NCBI GenBank assembly: GCA_002205965.3
Contig: NADL03000642.1
Coordinates: 62,001 to 126,000, forward strand
DNA length: 64,000 bases
Reading direction: 5' to 3'
Source: Kappaphycus alvarezii
Lineage: Eukaryota > Rhodophyta > Florideophyceae > Gigartinales > Solieriaceae
The position numbers and the translations under genes were made by a program. The notes beneath the pieces were generated by a model. The model was not told the DNA's origin. It did no database searches and saw only the letters and a list, made by a program, of their open reading frames with translations. Positions within the stretch are counted from its first letter, which is position 1. Every line of letters starts with the position of its first letter. Positions 23,914 to 37,000 of the stretch are shown piece after piece.

Positions 23914-25260
23914 GATCCACCAATGTTATAGAATCGATTGAATTATTTGCGGACTCGAACTCGATGCGATTGTCCGTCATATGAATAATATTTGATTTTC
24001 TTGTGATATTTCTTCCAATAACCCATTGAGATGATCCACTGATTATTAGATGCCTTATTTTAACCTGATTTCCATTGTCTGAAATAGCTGATAAAAATAT
24101 TGAACCGATCATTTTTCTTTTTTTGCTTGAGTGGTCGCCATTTCCGTATTGCCAGAAGGGCGTGTCCTTGATACATTCAGGAAGTTCATCAAGAATTCCA
24201 TTCCATTTCGGTAAAATAAATTTCGAAAGTGCTCGTAATTCAACAATACCCATTCCACTATACGGTGCTCCATCATCAAGTAACGGACCTGGGTATAACG
24301 TATTTGACGGAGAATCAAGCACCGTTTTTACCATATGAAATGTTACAGAACCAGAATCATTTTTGTCTTTGATATTTTCTGCATTTCCCATTCTAGATGA
24401 TGAACCTTTATGATAATTTTTAGCACTCTTGCATTTATCTTTTTCATAGGCCCAATGGCCAATTTCTCCACATCGGTCACAAGTTGATTTTGCCTTGAGC
24501 GCAGCAAAGTCTTCAGGAGATAATCTTTGCTTATTATTTTTCTTGAAATTTTTCTTTTCTCCGTATGAAATATTTGATTGACTTGAAGAGATATATTTTT
24601 GAGCATTTCCATATATTTGATTTGTATTTTTTGGTTTATCACATGCACGAATAATAGATGATATTTCTGAATATTTGATTAATTCTAGGATTTTTCCTTT
24701 TTCCAAATCGGCTTCTTCATGCTTCGGAGAAGCAGCAGCCAAAATAGATACTCGCTGGTTTGAATCAATTTTGGAATTAGCCAGGAGCAAAAATGATACC
24801 AGTGCTTCAGGTAATTTCGAAGTACCAGTAGATGAATGAAATCGGGCAATTTGAGCATCAAACCGTGATTCAAAATTTTTGAAAGACTCACTATCACCAC
24901 GAGTAGTGTGCAATAGATCTAAGAATTTTTGAAATGTATCTGATATAGATGATAGAGGATCCACCTTATGAATAGCGTTAGCAATCGCTAATGCACCATT
25001 TTCAGACTGAATTTCTGTGTCTGGAATTTTCTTACGAATATCAAGGCTCGTCCAAATAATTGTGATTGTAAGACAAGACCTTGTACTGCCTTAGGAACCT
25101 TATTAGAATTTGATGCTGGTAATAAATCATGAACTGATTTCCATTTATGAACAGCATCAAAATATTTTTCTTGAGGTCCTTTACCATCCGTCCAAGAAAT
25201 AGTGCGAAGATCCCATGAAAATTTCGGCCTTGAAGGAATTTCGGGGCGATCTGGGCCCAT
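23858..25260 (-). pseudogene. Element B gag and protease, one frameshift
   Basis: Gag starts at an ATG (25258-25260) only three bases inside the LTR edge, within the primer site: MGPDRPEIPSRPKFSWDLRT. A one-base frame change near 25049 separates this start from the 368-residue frame 24964-23858, which carries capsid-like helices (FQKFLDLLHTTRGDSESFKN), a zinc knuckle CDRCGEIGHWAYEKDKC with an unusually long last spacing, and a protease-like DDGAPYSGMG followed by IVELRAL. Copy C retains a related block (LEDRPLHYLTGIIELKECSE), so the odd protease wording is inherited by the family. Function would be particle assembly and polyprotein cutting. Confidence 0.82.
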
Positions 25261-25263
25261 AAC
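25251..25263 (-). other. Primer-binding site complementary to initiator tRNA-Met anticodon arm
   Basis: Directly after the 5' LTR the minus strand reads GTTATGGGCCCAG. Its complement CTGGGCCCATAAC is the well-known anticodon stem-loop sequence of eukaryotic initiator tRNA-Met. Drosophila copia and yeast Ty5 prime with such a half-tRNA, so this element probably does too. The gag ATG lies inside the site. Confidence 0.85.
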
Positions 25264-25816
25264 TGCAAAATAATTGGGACAGGTAGATCCAAATAATAAT
25301 AAATAGTTCCAACTTGAATAAATAAATAAATGCCACAATCGGACTTAGAATGAATAATGAATAGAAAACCAAATTTAATAATATCTGATCGAGGGGAATA
25401 TTTCGATAGCCCGAGGATGTAAAAATATTTCTAAAACCTAGACTACTTATACTCTACACCAGGGTGAACCTGCTACAAAAATCAGGTGAGCCGTTCAATA
25501 ATTTTGGTAGACATAATTTAGGCTCAGCAATAATTATTGCAGTATTTTCCAGGTAAGCAATCATCCAGATAATAATTTGTTGGTAGCATAAATGTAGTAA
25601 TTATAGCCTGTATAATATAAAAACCCAACTTTAGGACATAAAAATTATTTCACACTGAATTCAGCATAAAATAGTGCCAGTGTAAAATACATAAAATTAT
25701 TCCTTGATGATTCATAATAAATATAAATTGTGGGCCTCAATAAAAATATTGCTCCACAATTCAGCATCAATGTAGGACACCGGGATAGAGATTAAAATAT
25801 TTGGTCAGTTTTCACA
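25264..25816 (-). repeat. 5' LTR of element B
   Basis: 553 bp, differing from the 3' LTR at three positions (T/C near the start, A/G and C/A near the end). Followed on the right by target duplication CTCTC. Confidence 0.95.
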
Positions 25817-26959
25817 CTCTCGCGCTCCAACCCGCTCATCCGCACCGAATCGGGGACCGCAAATCGCAACGATATAGAGACTTTCTCATCTCAAACGCTC
25901 CGTATTGACCTCTTCCCGTGACGGTACAAACAAAAAGTTGCTCACTTTTTGCATCGCTCCTTCTATGTCACGTTTTTTTCTCTGGTCATCAATCCCGGAT
26001 CAACATATAACTGAAGAGTAGCATTTTTGCAACTGCGCCGAAGGAGGTACCGATAGCCTTGATACTACCTTTTCAACTCGTCGGCCCATTTTCATCTCAG
26101 AACAAGAACCATTAACCCGACAATCCTCGAAATTACCAGTGGTTCATAGCCGGATTTTTCAGTGGGAACAACGCCGTACCCGTTCCTATCTCTACAATGG
26201 CCAGCTGGCACCACCACCCGTTCTTCTAGATCGAGGAGGTGGCACAATCGAGCTTCAGCCCAGCTTTGGACCAATACCCCACAGTTGGGGTGCTTCTTCT
26301 TCACTGACACGCAGCTTTGATCATCATATTCAACGCCGCATTTAAGCTCGCGGAAGTGCTCAGTTTTCTGGATCTGCTTTTGGTTGAATGCAAATTCATG
26401 GGTCTGTCAACCCTCAAATCACTCGAAATGCACCAAATCTATTCATTGCCTTACTGAAAACAATGTCAATAGCGGACCTTATTCACATCTTTATCGGACA
26501 ATAAGCATCAATGAATTGAAAACTGATAGTCTGTTTGCGGAATCAATGGATGGATTGTTGCCGAGTCTGATATGGATCCTGTGGAGCAGACAAACTACTC
26601 AAATTGCTGAAAGCTGTCTTAGATAGGAAAGCATATCATCTCGGCAGCAAAATTGAACACATTTACCTCTCAGTATGTCCTTGCGTGGCAGAATCGATCA
26701 CAACACATTGAAGTAATGGTAAAAAGTGATCAAATTCTTTAATTTCTATCCCGGTCTCCTCTATTCATTCCAAATTGTGGAAAATATCTTCATTTCCCAT
26801 CCGGAATTTATATATGTTGTGAATAGTCAAAGGAATTTTTTAACTTCTCTTTTTTCTGTCCATCTCTTTGACTGCAGTCAGTCGGAAACATTTTTTTGTG
26901 TGTTTCAGTTGGATTTAAATGTTCTGCAGCTGTAGCTATTACCATTATACTGCCAATAA
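25817..26959. other. No supported gene
   Basis: It starts with a GC-richer stretch that continues the sequence left of element B's insertion site, then turns AT-rich. Short frames on both strands show no domain. Confidence 0.35.
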
Positions 26960-27200
26960 ATAACTGCGTGGAGGGGAAAGGTTTGGGTGTTTTACTCTCG
27001 GAAGATATATCCGATCTATCCTATGGTTTTCCAGACAACCGCAATCGAATCAAAAAGGGTATACCGACACTGTCATGGGGAAGGAACTAAGCTCCTTAAA
27101 ATGCTTCCTTCAGGCCAGCCATCAAGCAGGCAGCTTTGGACGTGACGGCTGCTGCGGTGTGCCTTTGCATCAACCCCCCCGAACCTTTCCGTACTGCGTG
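26960..27200 (-). pseudogene. Retroelement pol C-terminus and 3' tail, truncated copy
   Basis: This is the reverse complement of 50860-51075 with moderate divergence. Read on the minus strand, the coding end (AAAVTSKAACLMAGLK) is followed by a stop and the shared 3' tail, with CCTTCCCCAT, GGTTGTCTGGAAAACCAT and GAGTAAAACACCCAAACC. Only the last part of the element is present, as in 5'-truncated non-LTR retrotransposons. Copies recur near 37700, 50600 and 52200. Confidence 0.6.
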
Positions 27201-27209
27201 GATGAATCG

Positions 27210-30200
27210 TTTACCCGATGGCTACCTCCATAATTTATTATCGTCTAAATAATAGTTACAACAATCTATTACATAGGAATCAATTGCCCTGGTTGACTGA
27301 AAATTTGGTAGCAGATCTTCCCTGCTCTGGAATAATAATAGTCGCAAGTTATTGGAAATATTTTATGCAACTTCTGCACATCGATATACTCCCATCGATC
27401 ACTATTGAGAAAACTATATTTTTATTTATTGTTATTCCAAGTCCTACTGTAGGTAATATATTATTCGTTCGATTATAATTATCTAATTTTGTACCAGCCT
27501 ATTTTAGTTTTTTACGACTATGAGGTCATATCACTCCGACCTTCGTACAAGACCAAAAATTTCATGGATATACTCTACCGATGGCTAAGGGCCTGAAGAG
27601 AAATACGTCAATGCTGCACAAGATAAAAATCTGTCCATGATTTATTAAAGCGTCCAATTCTAGTAAGGTTCCAAAGGGTATACCAGGTGGTATATTACAA
27701 TCGCAAATATATACACGCATTTTTAGTATTTGGAAAAATAATTACGTATATCAAAATTTAGTTTGGAAGTGGTGCATTAGCTATTGCTAATGCTTTTCTT
27801 AAGGTATTTTTTCAATCATAAATATCAGATACATGTAAAGAATTTCTCGAGCCATTGTACATCACCCGCAGTGATAACAAATTCTTCAAAAATTTCGAAT
27901 CCCGTTTAGATGCTCAAATTTCTGGGTTTCAATATTTTTCTGCTGCTTCCGAAATTATACGAAGCAATGGTATCCTTTTTACACCAAGATAATTCTAAAT
28001 TTAATTCAAACCAACGAGTATATACTTTGGCTTCTACTTCCTCGAGGCAAAACAGGGGAGCTGGTTTTGAGAGGGGCACAGTTCGGTAATTAATGAAATA
28101 TCTGGAAATATATTTTAGTAATCACACATGAACTAATTCAAAAGTAACAGGAAAAAATGATGGACATTAATCGATTTACACCCTCTATAATAATCCAAAT
28201 ATTTCATGTGGGGATATGAATTCATTTAAGAATCATAATAAAATTATTACAGTGTAAACAGTCCGCTACACCCAAGACAAAATGAGTACGTGGTAGATGT
28301 GTAAAATTGGATATTGAACCTATGAATATATAAGTGAAATTGTCGTAAATATTATTTTTAGTTTTTCTATGTGTAAAATAGAAAACGAAAAAAATAAGTA
28401 ATATTTCAAAGGTTCTATAGATAAAATAGAACACTAAAATATCAAAACGAAAAAGAATCTTGCATGTATCATTTCGTAAGGCTACAATGGTACCTGATTC
28501 TTCAACCAAAGAACTGTATTCGAGATTATTTCTAGAAGACAGACCATTACATTATTTAACTGGAATCATTGAACTAAAAGAATGTTCTGAAATAGTTCTT
28601 CCGAATCGGAATGGAAATGTAGATGATCTTTCGGATTCTACAAGAATGTTTCCTTTCAGAATTATGGAAACAGCGAGCTCTCAGGTGTGAAAAGAAAAAT
28701 CTGCACAACTCTTCTATGGTCATTCAAGTAAAGTAAATGAAAATCAAAATAAAGCATCTGGTAATTAATGGGTAACCTCAGTGGGTTTTGTGGAAACAGC
28801 AAGATAAATTCAGAGGTCATTCATATGACCGACAACCTATTTAATTTGAAGTCCTCGAAAAGTTTCTTTGATTCCACAATACTGGCGGGTGATGGTAATC
28901 AATTTTGTAACACTCTTTAGAAACTACTCCAATTGTATCGAAAGTCAACATAAATCGAAAAATTTTCCAGTCATTTCAATAGAAAGGAAAATAGTTCCTG
29001 ACAGTGAAAAAAAACTCATTGATAAACTAGACAAAAATATTTGCTGTGATTCAACTAATGATTACATAATATTTAAATGACAATGAAAATTGTATGGTAT
29101 GAGACTTGCAAGAAATATTTATCTGAAATTATTTTAAAATGCCAATTCAAGATGTCATCAGTAAACTATCCAGCCCTCGTGCAGTATTTATAAAAATTTC
29201 CACGGTGAATTTCTTGAGATCCAGTGCGTCCATTACTTTTTTGTGGAAATTTTGTACATTTCTTTACATTATAGTCTCAATTATTTGATATCATACTAAT
29301 TCACTAGGCAACTCTTTATCTCACGGAATATAAAAATATTTTTTCCCTTTGGTTCTTGCTATCATAAAAGAATTGAACTGAGTTGACACGCAATAACTTT
29401 AAAGATAACTTTATGCATATTAAAAATAATGCTTGCTTCCTCTATATATGACCATAGTATCGTTGCCCGAAAAATTCAAACATCATATAATTTTTCCGGA
29501 AATCGTGTTGCGTGTTCATGCGAATTTGAGATTGGTAAAAATAGAGCTATCGATATTTTAAGTATTCGAAAAACATGCAAAGATTTACATGATATTCATA
29601 ATTTTCTCAGGACGAAAATAAAAATAGTTCCAATCCTGAAATCCAAATCTGTTTCCGAGATTTCTTTTTGTGCTGAGGATAAAGTAGAATATTTTACTAT
29701 TCCTCCAAAATAAAAATAAGATTAGTTTTATTTCTCAAACTGTTATTGACGTTCGTTAAAAAACTGGTTATCGATACAGTGCTTGAATTTAACAGAATAT
29801 TTATAGACGCAGAAAGTTAATATGTCAGTCATTAATGTTCATCAAATTAGCTTCCGAAACAAATTAAGAAAGATAATTTTTGTTGGATGAATGCAATAGT
29901 ACTAATATATACCAAATGTCAGTGAATGAAAAAAACTTTTCTCGCATTTTTGATGGTGACAGGATGATGTATGAAATGAAAAATAAAGCAAAAAAATGAA
30001 GAAAAAATCTGATATTTGTAACTGTTAAATCAGGTACATCTAAATACAGGCCTCATATATTCTCAAAAACAAAACAAGTATATGAAAGGAGTAAAATGTC
30101 ATCTGTCAAAATAGTGGCAGTAAATTCCGAAAATGGTTATATCAAACCTGAAATTTATATATAAATTCCTTACGATGGAAACGTTATTGACGCCTGTCGA

Positions 30201-31090
30201 ATTGATTTTCTACATGGAAAATAATATTAATCTTCTAACTAAAAAAGCGTAGAGCCTGAACATTAAAATTGATATTTAAGAATTTATCGACCTTTCAAGC
30301 GACTGAACTTCCACCAAATATGAATTCAGATGCTTTTAACGCAGAGAAAACTAATTTTATTGTTAATAGCTAAGAAAATGCTTCTGTCCAATTTTCCACG
30401 TGATTTTAATGTAATATGCAGTCATTTGTTTTACTAGCTAAAAAATTAGAGAATCGGATATATTTTATTTTTGTTAGAATTCCTCTGCACGGAAATAAAT
30501 ACTGAGAGAAATGTATTTTAAAAAAATATTACTCTCATGGTTATAGTAGAATTATTTTATTATTGGTCAAAATTTATGGTTAGGATTTATCCGAGTTGGA
30601 CGTAAAATCTGTTTTTCCCAACTTTGATCAGCATTACGAGATATATACGTGAGTTTCGAGTTTTACATTTCTTATTCTTGACGAAATTTGTCCATATAAT
30701 CCCGAATACAAATCGCATGTTAACATTCCTTGAAGCGGAAATGCCTTAGTAGTAACTTTAAAATACTGAAACTCTAATATCTTCACAAGCAGCACCAAAT
30801 TTTGTTTCAATTGCGCCACCCGTAAGGGCCTCAGATCCGTGATATATAAGAATTCGGGAACGCGTTGGACCTCAGCAGGAGAAAATCATTAGGTCTCGAA
30901 TGAGTGAGCCCTTGGAGAATCGATTCCGCAATGATTATTTATTTGAAGATACGGCAAATGTAGGTTCAAACCTTATCATCACTAGAATGATTCCATGGAA
31001 AACAGCCACAATAAATCTATCTTTTTTTGTGAGAAAAGAAGAGGGCCATCTAATGTCAGATTTTCATCAGAGCTATAAAGAATAGTAGAG
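27210..31090 (+). mobile_element. Ancient copy C of the half-tRNA-primed copia family
   Basis: A decayed plus-strand relative of element B. An eroded LTR ends near 27516, where CTATGAGGTCATATC aligns with B's primer site and gag ATG. Gag follows at 27540-28000 (GGTGCATTAGCTATTGCTAATGC is shared apart from small changes), protease at 28460-28690, the integrase zinc region at 28868-29080, and the integrase tail at 29429-29713. RT and RNase H beyond 29.8 kb are too eroded to place, and no 3' LTR was identified, so the right end is approximate. Confidence 0.6.
28460..29713 (+). pseudogene. Copy C protease-integrase remnants
   Basis: The frame 28460-28690 (LEDRPLHYLTGIIELKECSE, IVLPNRNGNVDDL) parallels B's protease segment (LLDDGAPYSGMGIVELRALS, ILPKWNGILDEL); the DDGA motif itself is lost. 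The frame 28868-29080 (SEKKLIDKLDKNICCDSTND) parallels B's integrase zinc region. The frame 29429-29713 ends with LKSKSVSEISFCAEDKVEYF against B's LKSKSVTDIPINVGDIVEIF. All parts are separated by stops. It is a fossil useful mainly for dating the family. Confidence 0.65.
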
Positions 31091-34000
31091 GAAACATACC
31101 TTTTAGTAATTTGGAAACATCCATCAGTGCCTAGTATCCCTTTACTAAACTAGTTCTTTTTGACAGGGAGCTAGATGGCCTGGTTCAGAGTGATGTGAAA
31201 GCTAGGAATATTTGTCAGTTGAGTTTGAAATATGATTTAGGATCTACATCAAAAATAGTTTATCACCCCTAAAGATTTAAAAACTTACTGGTGACCCGGT
31301 AGGAAACTAGGTGTTACCTTTAACTCGGCTTTTATATGAAGGAAAATATATCTCACTCTACAGTATTGGCTCAGTGTCCGGCTCGCGACTGATCAAACGA
31401 CCATCTTGATCTTCTAGAACGGATCGGTGTGTCACCATCTGAGATTATTGATGGGAGTTGAGACGATTCTGCTTCTACTGAGTAGCACAGCCTTGAGATC
31501 TCGGTATTTTCGTAGTTTTTCAACCTGGGTTAAGTCAGTAGAGGTTTAATGTTATCATGGTGAGTTTGAAAGGAGCCATTAGTTTCAGAAAAGTGACGTT
31601 TAAGTAATCGATGCCACTGATTGTGCCCGTTTCCTTATCTTCTTCCTTTTCCTGTGTTCTCTGTACGATCGAAACTGGATAGCAGGATTCCTTACTATAA
31701 AGCTGAGGTAGCTAACCAGTAGGTAAGTTTGGTTACTTGGATTTCGACTAGCTCAGAGAATTATAAGCAACTGATTGGATAGTTTCCGTGTACATCCATG
31801 TGTTTCGAACACTCGAGTGTTGGGCACGGAGTTCATGGTGCAAATAATGGGGCCTTAAAATAGTACTTTTAATATAAAGAGAGAAAGTCTTTCCACCTCC
31901 AGTGACGGGACCGTAAACTGATTCCCTGGCGCTCAGGCTTTTATTGAGATCCGGAAGGCTTGTTTGCGGCCGTCTCCCGAGAGAAGGTCTTCGGAAACTG
32001 CGATGCTTTCTTAGAGTTACTATATTTATGATAAAAATAAAACAGGCCGTCGATTTAAACTTTTGTGATACAGATTATGGACTGTTGATCATGAAAGTGA
32101 CACAAAGTCTTCGAATTCATATATCATCGACATGACTAGTTTCATCAATCTTGAAAACGTTCCTAGTATACATAATTTCCTTGATCATTTGTACATTTTA
32201 ACACTAATCCATGCTTTATATAATTTAATACGGTAACATTACCAAATGTATTCCATGTACTTAAAAACTCAAAAATTCCATTCTTCAGGTTCAAGTAATG
32301 ATTACTAAAGAATTGAAAATATGAAGAACTTTTATTTTCGAATCTTGATATTTTTTTGAATATTCTCATATTTATACAGATGTAATGTGTTGGAGTGGTT
32401 CAGTCTAGCACTTAGAACTAGTTATTTTTTAACCAATATCATGTCTTTCCCTTCCATTCGACTAAATTATTTTTCTAATTTTTTATGTAAAAAACTCCCT
32501 ATGATGTTGGAACAAGTTATATAACTGAAAATGTGCAAACGAGAAGTACAAAATATACAAGATATTTACAAATTGTATAAAACTCATTGTATTGCCATTT
32601 TCATAGTTCTGATTACTATTTTTGATTCCTTTTTGAATGAGGTGCAATTTATGTATACCTTATCATACGAAAGATATAGAGTATTATTCCGATCCAGAAT
32701 GTAAGTTGTAGTTTCAAATAAATGATGAAAGGGGGGTTTCTTCCAGCCAGTTATGACAAACAATCCGCCGGAATGTCCGTATCAACTTTGATTACGTAAA
32801 TTTTTTTTCCGCTCTGACATCAAGAATAGTCATTTCAATCAGCACAGTGATAATTTGTACCTTCTTAAATCCTTTTAAAGGCACGAAACTTCCAAATAGC
32901 ATACTTTGAAAATTTTAAATACCTCGTTTACTGTATGAGATGTGAATCTTCCCGTCATTTTCCCAAACTGTTACTTGGACCTAACCTCATGCGTGCAGAA
33001 GTTTTCACGTGTCCTAGCTTGTAAATAGATTGCATTACTGACTATTGCAATGCACTACTTTCTAGATGTTCATCATTAGAGCAAAAACCCGTTCGATCCT
33101 TTCCGAATATTCCAATGCAATTCTCGGTTATTCAAATAAGGAGATGTGACCCGGCGAGAAAGACTACAGCGATATTTTACTCTCATAGTCATAAATTTCA
33201 GAAAGAACCTAAGACGCCCTAGAATAATATAAAGAAGTATGTGGTATTATAATATATTTAATTTCTTAATTTCAATTAAATTTTTAAATCAAAAAGGAAT
33301 GCTCTCACAATGATCAATTATCAACTCATCATTCAACAACGCTTTGTCCTGGATATTCATCTATAAATTTTTACTGTCTGTATTCTTCATTTGTATTGAT
33401 ACCAATTTATATATGTGATTTCATTCGGTAGGAAACATATGTCATGCATAGTAAGACATAGAGAAATTCAATCTGATGAAAAAGTATATTTCATATATGC
33501 CATCATTTAAGATTAAATAGCACCAAGAAGCTTTTGATGGAAGAAATTGTACTTTTTCTGCCTCCAATGCGTATTTTTCTATTGTAATACAATTTCATAA
33601 ATTGTTAAAGCTAATGATACTAGCTTTCTACATCGAAAAACTCAGTCCAAGGTTTGTTTTTCAAATTCCATACCTCTTCACTCGTCGAGCGATGAGTTTG
33701 AATTATTTTTTAGTGAAATGCACGTGTAGGTTGAGTCTGCTGAGTGATTTTATTTTTAATTCCTTCCACCAGCCAAACGTTTTCGTTTTAAATAGAAAGT
33801 GACCTCCATAGACGTACTTCAGTCAAATTATGCACATGATACAAAATTTCCAAAGCAGCTAGGCAAAAATCATGTCATCTACTGCCCATATGGCAATCAA
33901 AACAATCATTGTTGCTAATAGGCGTGCTCCTTTCAAAGACAAATTTTCAATCATCTGGCCAAAAAGGAGATTTCTCAAAAAGGAATGTACGTTATTTTTT

Positions 34001-37000
34001 ATAGAGTTATACGATTAACCTGTTGAAATATGGTTTCCAAACATTGTTTCCGCGGTGCACATTTCGACTTTTCATGACTTATTAAATGAAATTGGCGAAT
34101 CATTAAAAAGCAAGCATCCCACTTGTGCCTTAGCAGCAAGCTAGAGTAAGTAGGATGAGTTCATGGGGAGACCTCTGAAGGCTGGAAAAGGGGATGAGGT
34201 GAAGAGGGCATTGTGTAAAGGAGAACGTGGTGGGTGTTCTGATTCTATCAAAACAATATGGCTTCAAAAGTAAGGATCCATTCTAATCTCTGTCCATATT
34301 TTTCTCAATGACGGTAAACCGCAGAAAAATACCTTTAATTGAACCGAAACTTATATCGTGAAACATAGAAGCACAGTCTATTTGCTTTGCTTTGACTTCC
34401 CTCCTAATGTAGCTAGTGTGAAACAATGTTTACGTTTTTCAATTAGATTATCATCTCTTGCGGGCTTAATTTATGTAGATAATATTAATTGCTAATTAAT
34501 TATGAGCAAAGCATAACTTGGGTAAATTACTCCTGTAATTGTTTCTGAGCCTGTCATATGTTTATCCAAACTTTTCACTTATCTTTGTCTGTAATATGAT
34601 GTATTATTATCATTTTTAGGCTCCTGGAATTGTTTTAAACATGTCTTATTATCCACTCATCTCTGAAATTATGTTCATTTTAAAATACAAGAACATTATT
34701 TTGGAAGAATACATCAAGATATTATCCGATTCTCAAATAAAACTAGAAATGATCATATGATAAAAGTAACCAGCTGCATAAAGAAGCAGACAGGAAATTT
34801 TTGTACAAAATAACAGAGCACTTGGTTTACTATTAAACTAAACTATATAATTATTTCTTATTCCAGGTCCTTGGGTTACTGCGCTTCCATGAAGAAAAAA
34901 TTTGTGAAATATATAGAATTGGCTGTATGAGACTGTTTTTACCGATAATATAACTTATGGAAATACTGTGAATAGATTGAAAAAAGCGTTCAGCTTGAAA
35001 TTTCTCCTTACGTTGCTTGGTTAGATAAATAGTTTAAGGAATTTACAGAAACGTTTACTGGGCTCCAGAATTTTTTATTTTACTGCTGTAAAGTTTGGAA
35101 GTGAGAGAGCCTTTCTTTTTAAAACAGCCGGTGAGTACACTCTTTTCTTGGGGAGGCTACCATTTTTCTCAAAATATGAAACTATAATTGATGGGCTTCG
35201 AATTTTTCATCTTGACCAGGCATTCAATTCCAATTCCATACGAATTTTTGAGGACATCATTGTCCAATCCTTCGGAAAAATCCCCTGAGTGGGCAAAAAG
35301 AAAATTTGGATGTCATATTCAAACTAATGAAAGTTGATGAGTTTCTGACATGCAAGAGATTACGATGATACATAGATTTGGTGATATAACTATTTAATAA
35401 CATGATTAAATATGTAGTGTGTTCTATGCCCTCAAGGAACCCTTATGCTTCTGCACAGATGCTCAAATTCAAGATCTTTCATTTAAATTTTCTTTCCATA
35501 TTGGTTCCTCTCTAAAACTCATTTGGTAATATGCAGTTAGTATCCTTTTTGAGAATTTTTACATTAGCATTGTAGCCCTAATATCACACCTTGAAATTTC
35601 ACAACTCTAAAATGACTTTAAGTATTAGTAATTTTCTTTTCATGGTTTCTTTACCCTCGATATTTCGTCATCAGTTATCTGTAGACTGAAAAAAGTGAAT
35701 CCAGAAAGCTAGGAAATGGGTTCCAAAAATATACCTATGTAAAAAACAATATATATATACTTCAACAGCGTTTTCTACTTATATATTTCAATGTAGAAGT
35801 TTTTTGTTTCAGGAGCAGTTTTTTACTTTCTGAAATCTTAGCTACTAAGAGCCAAATTTATGGTTCGACCTTGTTTCACTTTCTGTTGTTTTAATTCTCT
35901 CATCACTTTTCAATCGAAATATTGCCCGATTTCCAGTAGTCAGAATATCAATGACAGCTTTATATTTTTTAAAGGCGAAGATGAAATTTGCACGCCATCA
36001 TTAAAAGTTCTAATATGTATACGTGATAAAATTCTACGACTCAAGATTGATTCTATTAGTTTTAGTTACCGAATAATTATTTATCTTGCGTTAGTCGGTT
36101 GGTGGTTGAAAATGTTTTCTTTTTCTTGTTAGCGTTTCTTTTTCTCAATAAAACATTTTTCTCATTCTCAATCAGAGTCATTCATTTAGTTATAAGCCCT
36201 GTAATTATCTATTGATGTTGAAAATATGCGCTGATCACTACTATGAATTTTTCAAGATACTGACATTAACTAATGTTCTTGATGGGCGTCGACATGAAAT
36301 GAGATGGAATTCTGATTGTTATCTTAAATGCTTAGTTATCGTCAATCTACTGCTTTTTGGATTGTTTTTGTGTTGCTTTTATATTTTTGATCATTCAAAT
36401 TTATTTGACCGCTTTCCTTTTCATATTTTTTCTTTCTAAAATTCTATTTTAAATTTTTCAGTGATAAGTTCTTTTTCTGAATTTGGGGGAATGATTTTCC
36501 TCTAATGGACTCGATCAATTAAAACTGTTTCGGATTTTAATTTCATTCATAATTTTTCTTCCAAACTAATCATTGGTGAAGCAATTTTTCTTTTCTCAGG
36601 ACAATACAGCATCACTTTTACACTCCAAGGTGCGATATATACTACGAAGAGCTGTTTAATGCCATAATTTTTAATTTACAGATCCACTTAAACGCAAAGC
36701 TTATTTAGCCAGAACCCAGAAGTTCAGAGACATTTGCAGATATTTATGCTACACGGAAGTTTTTACATGCAGTCCTAAATCTGGCTCGTTACTTTTTGCT
36801 ATATGGGCCTGAAGCCTATGGCTGTACTTCTCGCTAGAACTATATCGTTTCTCAGTTTGAAATCATATGTTGGACCCCTCATATCTTTATAATACATGCT
36901 GTGGTTTGTCCCAACCATATACGCTGCCCACTTCAGTTTCATCCCTGCTTTTCTTCTTCCTTATAGTCTTCTCGCGATCTGCTTTTCAATTAACCCCAAA

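Larger units (their letters stand above)
20267..25816 (-). mobile_element. Bounded copia element B with perfect target duplication
   Basis: This 5550-bp Ty1/copia element runs on the minus strand. It has 553-bp LTRs (TG...CA), a perfect 5-bp target duplication CTCTC (20262-20266 and 25817-25821), a primer site matching the initiator tRNA-Met anticodon arm, a polypurine tract, and the order gag, protease, integrase, RT, RNase H. The LTRs differ at only 3 of 553 positions, so the insertion is recent, yet the coding region changes frame at least six times. Integrase wording (RRHNKN, IESKHKILRDIY) and the RT loop KLVDDIL set it apart from the other copia elements here. Copies A and C and two solo LTRs are its relatives. 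Confidence 0.93.
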
